Assembly (NCBI GenBank): GCA_008694505.1
Contig: VZDJ01007747.1
Location: forward strand, 7,906,399 to 7,970,398
Length of the DNA stretch: 64,000 nucleotides
Direction of reading: 5' to 3'
Origin: Cyanoderma ruficeps
Taxonomy: Eukaryota; Chordata; Aves; Passeriformes; Timaliidae
Under the pieces are notes generated by a model. The model searched no databases. It worked only from the letters and a program-made list of their open reading frames with translations, and had not been told where the DNA came from. Below are positions 26,701 through 41,519 of the stretch, piece after piece (position 1 is the first letter of the stretch; every line of letters starts with the position of its first letter). The position numbers and the translations under genes are program-made.

Positions 26701-29700
26701 TGATACAAATGGACTCATGGGCATACCAAAGGCACTTCAAAAAAATCCAGTGCTTCTGTCACTACTGAGAAGATCTAAAATCTTTTCATGTTTAATTATT
26801 GAGTCCAGAATTCCAACATTTTTGTTTGGATATAAAATGCTGCTGTATCTTTGTGATGTAACAAAACTAAAAAAAAAAAAAAGTTAAGTGATATTTTAGC
26901 ATTAAAAAAAACCCCAATCCCCTAGTAATATCTAAATTATTCTTTGCACATTAGGGTCTTTTCCTCATTATTAAGTCAACTGGTTTTGACAGTACTTGAC
27001 AAATGTTCATAGATAAACCAGAGGGGAGGAAACATCATATTTCACCAGATTTTATTGGATTGTATATTCATCAGGCAAATCCAATCTCTGTATAATAGTG
27101 TTTTTTATGCTGCCTTCAAGTGAGCTACGTGCCAAAGGTACCTAAAGATTAAATGTAAATAATACCTAAAGACTAAAACCGAAGTAAAGTAGTTGTAAGT
27201 TGTCTACAAGGTATTGCTAATCTTTTTTTATCATGTTCCCACATGCATGGTATGATAATCCCATGAACAATTCTATGCATAAGAAGTCACCTTTAGAGTA
27301 ATTGTGAATAAAATTAGCAATTTCTCAATATGAAAAAAGAGTATAAGAAACTGATGTAAAAAGAGAAGTAACTGAAAAGATGAGGAAGAATAAAATGTGT
27401 TATTTAAAAATGCTCAAGCATGTCTTTATTAGTAAAGCTAAATATTTCGTAAGAGAAAGTCAACCTGTAATGCAAAAAATATCTTGCTGTACCACAGCTG
27501 TCCTCAATGCTTTGTTTGCAAGGAATTTTATGCACCAGGTCTACACAATATATGACAAGTGACTTCACAAAATCAAAACAGAACTTGTAATGAAGATATA
27601 TATTGCACTCAGGAACATGAAAGAATAACCAAACTCCGTCCAAAAATCAACTCTTCCTTTTCATAGGCATTCTGATAAATGACATTACACAAATCATTAT
27701 GTGGATTTATGCTTTTGTCAACTATTTTATAAAATCGAAGGAAATTAAGGAATAAAGAATCCTGGCAAACAGATAAGGATAAACACAGTTTTCTGCTAGA
27801 GAAATTTTACCTTCAGATTTTAAAGTCCCACTGCAAGTTTTCCTGCATGTGATAAAATCACAAAATACTGCAAAACTCATCTCAGTTTCTTTCTTTACTA
27901 TTCAGTACACTTCAGGGTCACAGATGAGTTTAAAATGCAGTAGTAAGCATTTTGATGCTAAGGACCCTGAAAAAGTAACGATCATATGTAATGAAGCTGA
28001 CTGGAAACACTGTTCTAGCAAGAATCAGATAATGTAACACAGATTTTTATTAGAAAATATAAATTTGTTGGAAAAAATTCTCCACGGGAAGATATTCACT
28101 TGAAATAACTGACCAGGTAAAGTGGTTGAGACTGTAATAGACAGTAGCCTGATTTTTGCTGAGGGCACAGGATACTAAAACAACCTACATTTAAAATACT
28201 TGAAGGCAATAAAATTTACTGAGGGTAAAAAGCCCCTTGGCTCTGAACAAATTGCAATTCTGAGAAGTCTCAATTCACTGTCACTGTAAAATTTTGATTC
28301 ACTTCTGAAACAGAAGAGGACCATCAACCTCAGTCAAAAATTTGTCTAAGTTTGAGTATACTCTCAATTTTCCCCCTATTGGGAAAGTCTTCACCATATG
28401 TCTCTGATATAGTGCAGTACTGTGCTGTAAAGTAAAAAAGTTTCCTTCGCAGCTTGCTTTTCATCAATACCATTCACAGTAATGGGACTCAGTAGTATAA
28501 AGCTTCTTAACCCACCCAGAGTTCAGATTTAACTATATAAAGATCTGACAGCACATAACACAATACAGAGGTCTCATAATCTGTTCAGAGACCTCATCTC
28601 TTCCATCCTCATAGAGTGAAATGAGTATTCTTTCTGGTGTTATTTCAGAAAAGAAAAATGATGAATACTACTCATTCTGCACCAATACTCACACGCATCT
28701 CTCTTCTCTACTATCATTTGCAGCACTTTAGAACAGAATTTTGTCTCGTTACTCCTAAAGTACAGAACCCAGAACTTCTTTCTTTTCATTTTTTTCCATT
28801 TCTACTACTTCAGTTTAAATAATTATGTCTTCTGAATGCCTCCTGCTGGTTCTTCTGAGATAAAGTTTTTTAAAAGTTAAAAATGTCCTCACCCACCCAA
28901 GGACAATTCTAGTAAAGCTAAGAAGGAATTGTAAAAGTTTTGTTCCCCACAGAATACCATATGACTGGAGCTGTTTTTACACAGCAGTGCTCCTATAAAC
29001 AACACATTAACACCACAGAATAATGGTGATGCTTCATAAACAATATAGTGTTATTACAAAGGCACCATATGCAAACTTACATGGGATGACTTTCTAAAAA
29101 GTTTATTTAATATAGGCAAGCTGCACTTAATATAAATCAGTCAGAAGGCAGAATTAAGCCACGTTAATGAGAATTATTTCTCTAAACACTGGGTACTCCC
29201 CTGGTCACTGCAGGGAAACAAAGCTATTCACACCATGTTGCACATAAGAAAACTATCCATGCAGGTCACCCATTGCTCCAAGGAAGAGGTGGACGCCAAA
29301 GGGGAAAGGCAGGCATATTACCCCCTGTTGGCTAATGACTAATTTGAATCAGATGTTCAAAGCCCACAAGACTCAGTCCTGAGATATATGAACAAAAATG
29401 AATGTTAAGGTCCACATATCTATTCACATAAGGGTTAAGATTTGATGTCTCAGACACTTTTCTGTTTAAATCCTGAGTACTCTATACCACATCTGAGGTG
29501 CTCTCTGTGGAAGACAGTCCTCCCTCTGCAGAAAAATGTTTATGATCCACTTTGCTTTCTTCCATGTCTTTTATGAACTTATACAATTTTCTTATTGAGG
29601 AAATGACAATCAATTGGCTATATCTAGTAAGAATTAAAAATAAAGACTATAGATTGGTCTCTGAGCCATCAGCTAAATGAAACTTGTTTTCTCACTGTCT

Positions 29701-32700
29701 TCTGTCTCTCAGATGCCTTTACATTTTATTTATCTTTGCTGCAAAATTTTCTTATATTTGACAGTAAATCCATGTCTCCTATAACATGCTACCAGATAAT
29801 AGTCACAGTATATGGTGAATAGACCAAATAGAGAAACCAACTGACATGCCAGCATGTATATAGAGGTTAGCCTGACATTACTTACATGCAGCACATCTTG
29901 ACAACATCTTCTTTTCTCTCTGTGATATACTAATTAAGTAGTTAATTTTGCAAAGTTGTTAACTAGAATAAACATAGTAGAATGTATTTCTAAAACTACA
30001 ATTTCTGTTTCCAAGTTGACTCAACCTGATCAATATGCTTAAAAAATTATGAGGGTACTGATAGGAGATGAAAGGAAAAGATGACTCAGATGACTCTGTA
30101 AGTCTCCTTTACTAAATAATGCAGACTATAAAAGAAGAAAAAGAAAAATATAAGGAATAAAATGGTACCTAATAAATAGTTAATTATGTACTGACTAGGA
30201 AGTATTCAATTTAACTTTGGACAGAGCTGATAGTTAAGGTACGAAAACAAACTACATAACGTAGAATAACCATCAGGAGATTTATTGGTTAGAGTGATTC
30301 AGAATAATTTTAATGTTACCTAAAATTCATCCAGCAGTTAAACTTCTTGTGGTAGGTCTATAAAACACCGTGTAAGTAAACACATTCCTGATGTTATTAA
30401 ACAGTTTCACTGGAGTCATCAAAGGCAGTCAGCATCTTATAAATGAAAGATGAGTTCATATCAACGTTGTCACTGGATTTGTTTGACTTTTTGATTGTTA
30501 GCTGTATTTACCTGTGCATAAATTTTCTTGTCATTTTTCTCAATGTTAATCACCTACAACACCTTTGAAATAGTCCCAAATTCCATATTAAAAATAAACT
30601 TTACAAACATTTATATACTTGATCACTTCAGGTGTGAGAAGGCCAGAGCTACAAAACTACAAACCTCTTAAATATGCAATCCTCTTAAAATTGATTTCTG
30701 TGTGTAACTTGTACTTGAATCACAGATGATGTCAATGTTCCTTTTATACATGTTAATATGACATTGGAAGAACATGAAGAGTTCATGTCATAAACACGGA
30801 CATCAAAATTTTGAAGCCTGAAATTGCAGAGAGGTTAAACTTGCTGAAAGCTATACTAAAAATCATGTGTCATCCTGAAATCTCCTTCATCCCATTTTCA
30901 GATTCCTCAGCACACCAACAGAAAACACGCCCAATCTTAGCAGTTTCTCCGCAGGCACAGAAGTGTTCATTTTTCTCTGTGGTCCTGTTATAAGCAGGCT
31001 TAGGGGTGGATCTCTGCTCTATTATCACAGTGGAATTAACACCCTACTTACGTAAAGACACGGAAGAAAATCCAGAGTTATCAGGGTAAACCCACAAAAT
31101 GCAGAGACATTACAGCTAAAATATTGTATCAGTGATGTGAAAAAATGCCCGTTGCTCTGTTTTCTCTCCTTTCATTCTTAATTTTGTTGGGTTTTTTTTT
31201 AGAGCCTAGAAAATCTGGTGGCAGACAGACTTTTCAGACTGCTGCCTATAGTTGTGAGATGCATGAGTGCACTGAACACTTCAAGTAAATCATCATCAAC
31301 ATCACAGTAGCCATGTTACTGAGGAGTATAAGCTCCTTTTGTTCCTAATAATGAGGATAAATTTTTGCTGCATGGTGCCTTGGAATGACTACTGCTACAC
31401 AAAGGCTCAGTGGATTTTGGAAATGAGATGTTTTCTTTGTTAGGTTGCAACTTCTTATTTAAAATGCTCCAACTACAAATACTAAGGGCATGCTTAGTAT
31501 TAGTGTTGAAAACTCACCTAAAGAAATCCCAGTATGTATTAAGGATTAAGGAAGCTCCAGTTCTCAAGTTTCAGGGACTTTAAAATCAACCTAATTTTTT
31601 TTCTGCAGTATGGAGATAATGTGAAAATGTTTTTTTTTTTTCCTCTTCTGTGGTTTTATCTCATTTTGTTTTAAGAATATGTACTTTTCATTACACAGCT
31701 TACTCATAATTTCACTATGTTTAACTAAGGAAAGAAAATCAGAAGCAAAATATTTTATAAAAAAACCCAGCACTGACACTCTAAAAGGCATATACCTCTT
31801 AAATAGCTTTGTCTTCTATGGACAGTATAGATAGACAGGGAACAGAAGGAAAATGACTTCTCGCGTAGAAGATAAACATAAAATTCCGATTAACTAGAAA
31901 ACATGGCATAGAAAGTTCATTTCCTATTTTGGTGGATAATGTAACAACTCCCAGAAAAAAAAAAAAGGGAGTTGGTACCATACAAACACGCATTAACTAC
32001 TGAAATGAAAGTTGTTATTATTTGCACAATATCCAATCCAATTTTAACTACAAGAAATTAAATAAAATGAGACTTGGAAAGAAAATCACTGCTCTCACAT
32101 CTTCAATTTTTCCCACTGTTTCTCATACTACTAAAACGTCGAATACTTACAGGTATTATACATATATTATAGATATGCTTCAGAAACCACGTTGTCTAAA
32201 GTATGAGGTCAGAGTTAAGCCAAAAGAAGCATAACCCTCATTGTGCTAATATGCTCTGCATTCACTAAACCAACACAGGCTATATGTTCTGAAAATAATT
32301 GTTCATTTTTTACAGCTGTCTCCTTAAAGTCAAGAACATACTGATAAATTGCTAGAAATATAGTAATATTTACAACACCTGAGATAGAATGCAAATATTC
32401 AGAATACAAGTTCTTGTTATTAGACTCTTGGCAAGGCTTTGTGTCAATATCATCACTGTATCTACAACAACGCCTGTACTTTTCTACATCTTTCTTCCCT
32501 TGCCTGTGTCCTCTATTGCAGTTGACAGTTGTATTGTTTTGGAGGTTTTTTTGGTGTATATGAATGCACTTCATACACAAAACTAAACCATGAAAGAGAG
32601 AGACTGATACAGGCTTGTTGTCTGATTGTTAACAGAGAAATTCACATCAGAATTTGAATCAGCCTGAGTTATACTGTCCTCCAGTAGAATTCCAATTTTA

Positions 32701-35700
32701 ACTATAGATGGTTTGGGGACGCATAAAAAATTGCCTCTCTTCTCTATCATAGAGTGCCACATTCCAGAACAACAGAAATATTAAAATAGATTCCTGCTAC
32801 AGAAATGAAAAATAAATACGTGATTCATTTCTTCAACTTGAAGGGTGTTTGTCATGTTAGGCAACCTCAATATGAATGCAATCATCTTCCTGCCTATTGG
32901 CATAAATCTAGTTCTTCTTTTATGCATTCACCTGTAGATTGAACACTAGGTTCAGTGAAAATGTAATACCTTAAGCATATAGTCTTGATTACCAAAGTTT
33001 TTGAATATCTAATCGCATTCCTAAATTTCCAATATTCCTTTTTTTTTCCTGTCAAGCAGAAACTAATAATCCCCAGATCAAATTATAAACAATTTCACCA
33101 AACAATATAACTTGTACTGTTCACAAGCATCTAAAGCTGTAATAAAATTGTTTAACAATAGCACAAGAATTTTCTATAGTAATTAGACATTTTTGCCATG
33201 TTCAGCTGAGTCAAATAAGACGATATTAAGTAACTAGAGATGTCTTCCTCAAGATCAAACCTAGATTTTTTAAATTTCTTTTTTGGATTTTCAAAAATTT
33301 ATTTATGAATAATAAGCATAAGACCACACCAGCTTCAGACCCTATGTGGGTTCATTCATGCTAGTTTGATTATTTAATGATTAATTTCTATCTTGTAAAC
33401 TATTTTTGTTCTGTGTATCTTAACATTGTCTCCTCCAAGTAAAGAAATATTAAATAGAATTGCCACCCAGTAGGCTTGCCCCAAATAAACAATAGAAAAT
33501 CCCTGAACAGATTAGTGGTTTACAAATGCTTTAATGGTTTCCTCTGAGACAAAAGTCTGGACTCCTTTAATGCAAGCAAGGATTACAAATGCAATCTCAT
33601 ACTGGGGCTAGCTCTCAAATTCAAAAATTCTGCTACCAAACTACCAAAATATCTGTTAGGTACAGAAGAATATGACTTGTGACTTACCTTGTGTGTATAA
33701 GTCAGTATGATGTTTTCATATATTCTATATATAAGTAAATATAAATTAATAAAAAGTAATTAAGTAAATTAAGTAAAGTAAATTTTTTCCATGAGAAAAG
33801 CTGACAGAAAAAAGTAAAGAAGCCCTCAGATAAAAGCTCTGGAGGACATTAAGTCAAGGTCTGTGCAGCCATATCATCTTTTCAGAGATATAAGATTTCT
33901 CTATGAAAATCTGGTTTGATGTGCTTCATGTAAAATATGTATGGTCATTTAGTGCCAAAAATAAAGACACAGAAAATCTGTAGCTTTAGTAGAGCCCTTG
34001 GAGCATGAAGCAGCTTCAGAAGAGTACTGCTGCATGGGCTAAAACTAATTTCTGCATCTTTGACTGCTAGATTCTAATGCAGATGTTTAGATCATCCATA
34101 CATGATGGAATCTTCAGTACACAGATACTTAGGGAATGCTGTAAGTTGGTATCACCTGCATCAGCTGAATGAGTTAGCATTCAAGAGCATATTAAACTAG
34201 AGGAATTAAGTTAATTGTGGCAGCTCATAGGTATGAAGGAAGCTCAGTGGTTGTTCTGCTGCCTGAAAGATTTTTTTTTTTTGTTGCTCTTTCATGGTAT
34301 TTTTTTAAGGGTACAGGATGGGACCCACTAAAACACAAAATTGCAGCTGCTTCATGAATTCAACACCACACAGACCTTGTTGGCAAATAAGTCATCTAAG
34401 GCTGAGTTAAAACAAAAAAAGCATCTGCTAAACTACAGGGCAAAATTGTCTCTCACAGTCTTGCCCATCTTGTTTAGCTGTGTTAGGATTTAACTTCAAT
34501 AGTAAAATCAGTAGGAGCTGACTCAAACTTTGATTTCTCACATCCTACAAGAGCATTTTAACCTTTACATGACAAACATAAGAGTATAACCTTCATTTCA
34601 GAAAGTGACTTCTGCCCAGTGCTGGTCAGGGGTGGGAGTGGCCAAGTCTTGCTGAGCTACTCAAAACCTCTAGCTGTAGCCTTTGATAGGCCCGAGTTTG
34701 TTTTTTATTGCCACACTATATAATCGGATTCTTTTAATTTTTAATTACAACCATAAAATTAACCTTTTCCAATCACATTAATCAGATTTTTACTTATCTG
34801 TGGATGGTTTACAATTCTTACAGGCACTTATCTACCTCAATGATGTTTTATTCTATAAATATTTTTGGTCTTTCACTGCTGCTCCTAAACGGGCTGCTAT
34901 ATTCAGACATCATAAATCAAAGACAAGAAAATATTTCAAGCCTGGCCAAACTGGAACAATTTTTCATTCAAGCAACTATTGTAGTGAAAAGATATAAGTA
35001 TTTTTCCAAATACATACAAATAATTGTAATAACTACTTGATGTCCTATTGTAATTACAAATTTCTTTTTTTGTAAGTCTAGTTCTATTTTTAAGATATAT
35101 AAATAAATCTGTGATACATGTTATACTCTGCTCCTAGTATGTACAATAACTTGTACACACACGTGATTTTAGCTTATGGAAAATACAGCTTTTTTTATTA
35201 GGTCTTTTCTGGAGGTCTTTGAAAAGTTATGCTACACAAGGCAGGAAAATAGATCTAAGCCATATTATTTGCTCAGTTCTGTTATAGAGATTTTAAAAAT
35301 TGAGTGCTAGAGGTAAAAATTCCATTGGGCACCACTGATAATGTCCCCCCCACTGGCAATTTAAATCTTAGCTTTTGTAATGTTGCAGCAAAGGAAGATA
35401 CTTTCTTTTTCTGAATAGGTTTTACATACAAAGAATATAAACATCAGGTCAATCTTTGTCAGATGCCTGAAAATCTTTATGCACAAAGGTTTTCCTCAGA
35501 AAGCTTCCACAGGAACATAAATTATATCTCCCCTGTAAATCATTTCCACATTTATAGAAAGATGACTTTTGCTTAAGTCTCTTCAGGAATGCAATCCTGT
35601 AACCTTGGTCTCATCTATTAAAAATCATATTTCCTTGTCATTTGCTATCTTTTTGATTTCTAACACTGTGTCAAGAGCATTAGACAAATGCTTTGACACA

Positions 35701-38700
35701 AATCTGTCTTTTTCAGCAGTGTCAATAGGGGTGTAAGTTCACCAGTCATTTAGCATCTGAGAAGTAGCTTCTACACATTCTAATTTCTCTTTAAGAGTTT
35801 CCCACTCCCTTAATGTTGAAATGATTATATTCAATACAAAATTTTTGTGTCCAAACAATAAGCTCAGAAAACCAAGTTACAATCATTAAATTCAAATTCA
35901 TTTTTTCCTTAACTTGAATATCTTTTCCAACATTTATTTTGTTAGTCTTTTGGTCAGCTGTTAAAACATTTTAACTTTTCAGAACTGTTAAAAATGTTGT
36001 TAAAAAAAAGGCAAAAGTCTTCTAGCTTCTCTTTATGACATTCAAACACAAAAGGTTGCTTGGATTTAAGGGCTTTTATTCAATTATTTTAAACATGACT
36101 TTCATAGTACTGTTCTAAACTTTATAAATTATTAAAGAAAAGAGAAATAAAGAAAGGAAAGGAAAAGAAGGTTTGCTTGCCTGGCATATAATTCTGCATT
36201 TCTTACAGTACAAGGTCTTCACTGCAATGGATGAATTTTCATTTATATTAATTTTTCCTTGTATTTTAGATCAATAAAATTATTACTTATATAGGAAAAA
36301 AATTAAAAATTACCAAAAAGTAGAAGTGCTACCAATATTATCTCATAGGTTCATCCAAAAATTTATGTCATTTCAATTAAGCTGCAACCATTCTGGCAAT
36401 AAAGTGACTTTTGAGGTCCTAAACACACATGAGATGTGAACAGAAGTACAAAACACTTCTTGATGCACTGCATAATTTATGCCAAATATCTTCAGTGTGG
36501 TAGCACCACACTGGAAAAGCTCAGTCAAAATTCCACCTTGAAAGTCACAACTAAAGCACACACACAACATGTTATTTTAAACACGACCACTATAAAAGAG
36601 AACATCAAGCATTTTGATATTCCTTTAAGACATTTGTAGGCAAATTTGCATGCCAAACACATGGCTCTTTGTCAAAACCAGCATATGGTGGTATGTGCCA
36701 ACTGGAATCAAGGTAACACTAATTTTGTAAACAATTATTACTGAAAATGTAGGTAGTGTTATTCTACATATCAATTGCAGATCTCTTACTAAAATGCAAG
36801 CAGAAAATATATATTTTAGTACCCAGGAATTAGCTAATACATTTTATCTTTGAAGAAATATCAGTTACTATTCAGACTACCTTTTAAGCAAAAGGTCACT
36901 CAAAAATTGTTATTCCATTGAAAGCCAAAAAATACACTTTGATTTTTCTAACACCTAATTTGTAACACATGTTTCTGGGTTTCAAAGTGAACAGATAAAA
37001 CATATTCTGCTAAATCTCATAGTTGTATAGCTGAAGGGAAGAAGCAGATCAAATCCAAACATATTGCATATTTTCTGTTACCTGAATAATGTAAAGCCTA
37101 CAAACTAGTTATCAATTTTTCAGATGACATAAAATAGAATGCTTTATTTTTTCACTATATGAATTTCATTATTTAGTAGAAGAAAATGACTGCTCCATTA
37201 TTTATCATTTGCTGCTTATTTATTTAGTTAGGAGTAGCCAAACATTTTTGACCCAACAGCCAAAAAATCAGTTTGATATTGTTCAAGATGACATTCTTTC
37301 TTACTCCAGAAAAACACATCAAAATGTAAAAGGTGAACAAGAAAAGAAAGAGACATATCCCATTCTCCTGTTCTCAGGACAACAAAAAAGAATCAATCAA
37401 ACAGTACCCACATGGAAACAAATACTATGAAACTATGTAATAATTACCAGTGAGTAAATAGTTATGAGAGGAATGCATCAAAATTAAGGCATTTCTGTGT
37501 GCGTTGTAAAGCTGAGTGGAAAAATTCTACTTTTATCTTAAATATTTCTGATTTTCCATTGCGAAACTGGCTTTCAGTTTCTGTTTTACACATGACATGA
37601 CAAAGTTTCAGAAATCAATACAATGCGTATTTCAAGCTCCTGGTCATGAATCTCTGTGGAAAGACTAACAGACTAAAGGCTCTAACAAATTCAATTCATG
37701 CAATATGAACTTCAGCTCCTGCTTCTGAAAGACCTAGCTTATCCCACAGAGTTCTCAGGAATAAAAGAAACACTAATAACTGATGACATATAGATACTGC
37801 ACATAAAGGTCATTTTCAGTAGCTGGCTGTATTGCAATATGCTCTATAACAGTGATAGAACCAAATATTAATATGGAACGAGTACTCCTCCAAATTAGAG
37901 GATGTACATCCTATAAGCAGTTTTAAATTTAACTTTATTCTTGCAGCTTGTGCTGTTGTATGTTGTGGCTGATAAACTGCTTTTGTTTATTTTTCATTTA
38001 GAAAATAACAACATATTTAGCCCCTAGGTTCTCCTGCTTACAGAGTTATAGTTCACCCTGCAACTAAAATCAGGTTCTCTGCGCCTTCACACCATCTCAA
38101 GTTAGAAAACATTCAGGACAGAATAAATACTTAGGTGTCTGCTAGCTTTCTTTGGAAGCTTTCTTTGGATGTGATTCACCCACTTGATGTAAAGCTCACC
38201 AAAGCTCACAAGTCCTGAGTCAAAGACCAAGGAAAAATTAAGATACAATTAACTGAATTGGTTCACTGGTATCCAGCTTTTCGCTCTTATTTTGAGAAAG
38301 GTGCCAGAAGTGGCCACGTCTCCCTCTTACTACCTTAAAACACTTCCCTGGTTGCTCTGATGTCCAGCTCCATCTTCTACAGATACTGTCTTTGATGAGC
38401 AGAGGCACAGTTAAATTGGCTGGTCAAAATTACATTTAACAGAGGGGTATTCCCTTCAAAAGAAAACTTTAAAATGCATTATTTCCATCTGCTGTTGGAA
38501 GACAGCAGGATTTTTTTGATCCTTGTTTTTGTGCTAAGCATAACCCACCTCTTCTACCTCAATCAACCAATTTAGAATCCTTCTGTGCAAAAAAAGTAAG
38601 AGCATTTTCATGAACTGAATCACTCCAAAAAGAGATATAAATTTCTAAATGACTGACCTCTGCCCAATATTTCCCAAAGCACAAGGGAGCAATTTTGTAA

Positions 38701-41494
38701 ATGTATTGCTAAGGTACTTTGATAGTACTTTGAAAAGGATTTTTTTTCTGCATTTTAAGTCTGTCAGAATTATGTGCTCTGATTTATGTCTCTGTCTGCC
38801 ATCAAAATCAAACACACCTGCAGAATTCCACTGAAGTCAATCAAATTCAATATATGTATATAAGAATCTACCAGCAGAGAATGTTTTGGGCTCTATGGCC
38901 TGCAAAAAGTGATTGTACACAAGTTAAGAAAATCCTCATATTCAAATTAGGAAGTTTTTAAAATTCCATCAATTCATTTTTAGGCCGTTTAAAAATCATT
39001 AATCTATTCTTCACTACTTTGCAGGGAAACCAATGTTTCTCAGCAACTAGCATGATTCAAAAGTTCTTTAAAAAGTTATGCAAACATAACATGAACTGAA
39101 ATGGTTTTTCTGTGTACACTTAACATTCCATGAGTTAAAGCATTTTTTGACATTTTTCTTCAAGTTGTCCTTCCAGTGCCCTATCTGAAATTAAAGCACA
39201 AAAAATGCTAACCTTGTTTAATTTAGAATAGCAATGAATTAATCCTAATAATGAAATAACTTCAATACAACGTATTCTTTGAATCATTAGAGGATTTGCA
39301 GATAGTATCTTCTGAATGCAAACAAGATAATCATACAAGCATGGATACCAAATAACCCTTTTTCCAAACACTGGTGGGCATGCATATTCAACAAAATGCA
39401 AATATTGACTTTTCTGATAGCAACTAGATCAGATTGCTAAGGTGCCTGATGAGACACTGCAATCCCAGTGTGGGAAACAGCATTGACCTTCATGCTCCGC
39501 ATGGCAAGCCTGCTGCTTGCTTGCATTTATGATTCCCCTTAACTCTGAGCCGCAACTGCAAGAATAAAGTAGACATGTGGAAAAGGGCAATCTCAGTCTG
39601 TACAGAAGAGCTTGAAAGTAAACAGGTTTCATGTCTCATAATACCTCTCCAGAGAGACAAGGAAAGGAAGAAATGTCGTTTGCAATTGACTGCTTATGAA
39701 GATAAATGGGTACATAAAAAGACTTCTTTTTTCTTAATAATCCAGGAAAGGGGATAACAGGTTACACACCTTGCACATTTAGCAATCAGTATGTCCAGCA
39801 AGTGTGTTACAATACAGACCTATGAAAAACGCTAATGCTTTAAAGAGCATTCTTGCAGAATGAGTGCATACAGTCACACAGAGAGTCAAGTGACATGCTC
39901 TACCAAAAACCTCCCCAAACACTCTACAAAACCCCAACTTTGAAAGACGAAATATCTATAATACTGTATATTTGAGTTCGTATGTTTTAATCTTGAACTA
40001 CATTACACTTCCAAGTTCTGCCTAATCCAACACTTCAATTTGAAGTGAAAATAAAAAAAAAATCAGAAAAAGTCCAGCATTTCCTGCTACTTTCATTACA
40101 CTTGCTATAGATGACATGATACCTCAAAATGGTTGTTTAAAACATGTATTTAAAGGCTATTAAAAACTTACAAGAAATCCTTCTTTTCCGAGATTCTCAT
40201 TTCTGTTCTGAGATCCTCCTTCTACACATTTTTTATTGTATGCCTGTCCTGATATTTTATCTGTATGTCTGTGAACATACAGACGTATTTCAGTAAGTTT
40301 ATTAATATATATTTACACAGGAGTATGTTGAACCACCTTAGAAAGACTATGTTTAAGGAATATAAATACATTCACTTTAGCTTTCATCATTCTGTATTAC
40401 TTCTGCCAATCTATTCCATTTTGATACTCCTAACTCTATGTATTGTATTTGTTTTGAGATGTCAGCTACAATTATAAAGAGTAATAATATTTTTCAATGT
40501 TTCTGGGGAAAGAAGGTCAGACTACTGCTAATTAGACCAGAGTGCAACCTATGTACATGATCCCTTGAGCATAGAAATTATGATTATGACACCAGAATGT
40601 TTTTATTGAGATTTTCTTCTCCATTTGTAATGCATTTTTAGTGGGCAATTATCCTTAAGGCTACAAAATCACAGCTTTTACATTTTATGAGGAAGAATCA
40701 ATGTGTGCTTATTAGAAACTTGGTACCACTTATAATTCAAATGGGAATTTTGTATGCCTTTCTATTTGCTAAAATTCTCTAATCTTTCCTTCCTTCTGAG
40801 AGCCTTCATTTAATCAGCTCTATGCAGGACTTTAAAAAGCTAAGAAAAATGCTTGTTTTATTATTCTTGGATTTATTTATTTCTGAGATAATGAAATGCT
40901 TTCTTAAATTTCCATTAAATTAATGCTGCCATGGATTTTTACAGTCTTTTAAAAGAATGAAAACATCAAGATTTGACTGATTATCGCTAGTGGGCCAGAA
41001 TTCCCAAATGTACATGGGCTTTTTGTGCATAATTTAAATAGAGAACAATTTGAATCTTATTTTTGTTTTAATATCCTGACAGCACAGCAATCTAAGCCTA
41101 TGCTTAGGTTAAGTCTAGACAGGACACCAAATGCTAAAGAAATAAAAAATTTATAGCCTGAGCACCATGTGTCTAAATAAATTCTACATGCTACAAAGTC
41201 CAGCAAGTACAAAGAGAAGAAAGAATCCCACCCTATCACATTGCCATTGAATACAAAATCACTTGCTTATAGAATGGCATTTAGATGTGTAACCATTCGT
41301 GTCAAATCTCTTAGATTATTTAACCAACAATCAGCCATTACTTTATCAGCCATGGATTTACCTTTTAACCAATCCCTGTCCAAGAAAATTCTGGTAAGTG
41401 TATGGACAAAAATCTCTCCCACTGTATTTCTTTCCCAGGCTGGGAACTCTGAAAAACAGCTTTTTGATCAGTAACTGTTGCCTGAACAGCCAAA

Positions 41495-41519
41495 GGCCTG
41501 CATGTAATTATGCAGGGCC
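41495..41519. repeat. Short imperfect inverted repeat
   Basis: The arms GGCCTGCAT and ATGCAGGGCC flank the loop GTAATT; one arm has a single-base bulge. Such short hairpins occur by chance. Confidence 0.5.

Noticed and set aside
36120..36175. Polypurine tract on the plus strand
   Set aside because: Simple low-complexity sequence; no mirror-repeat structure clear enough to propose triplex DNA.
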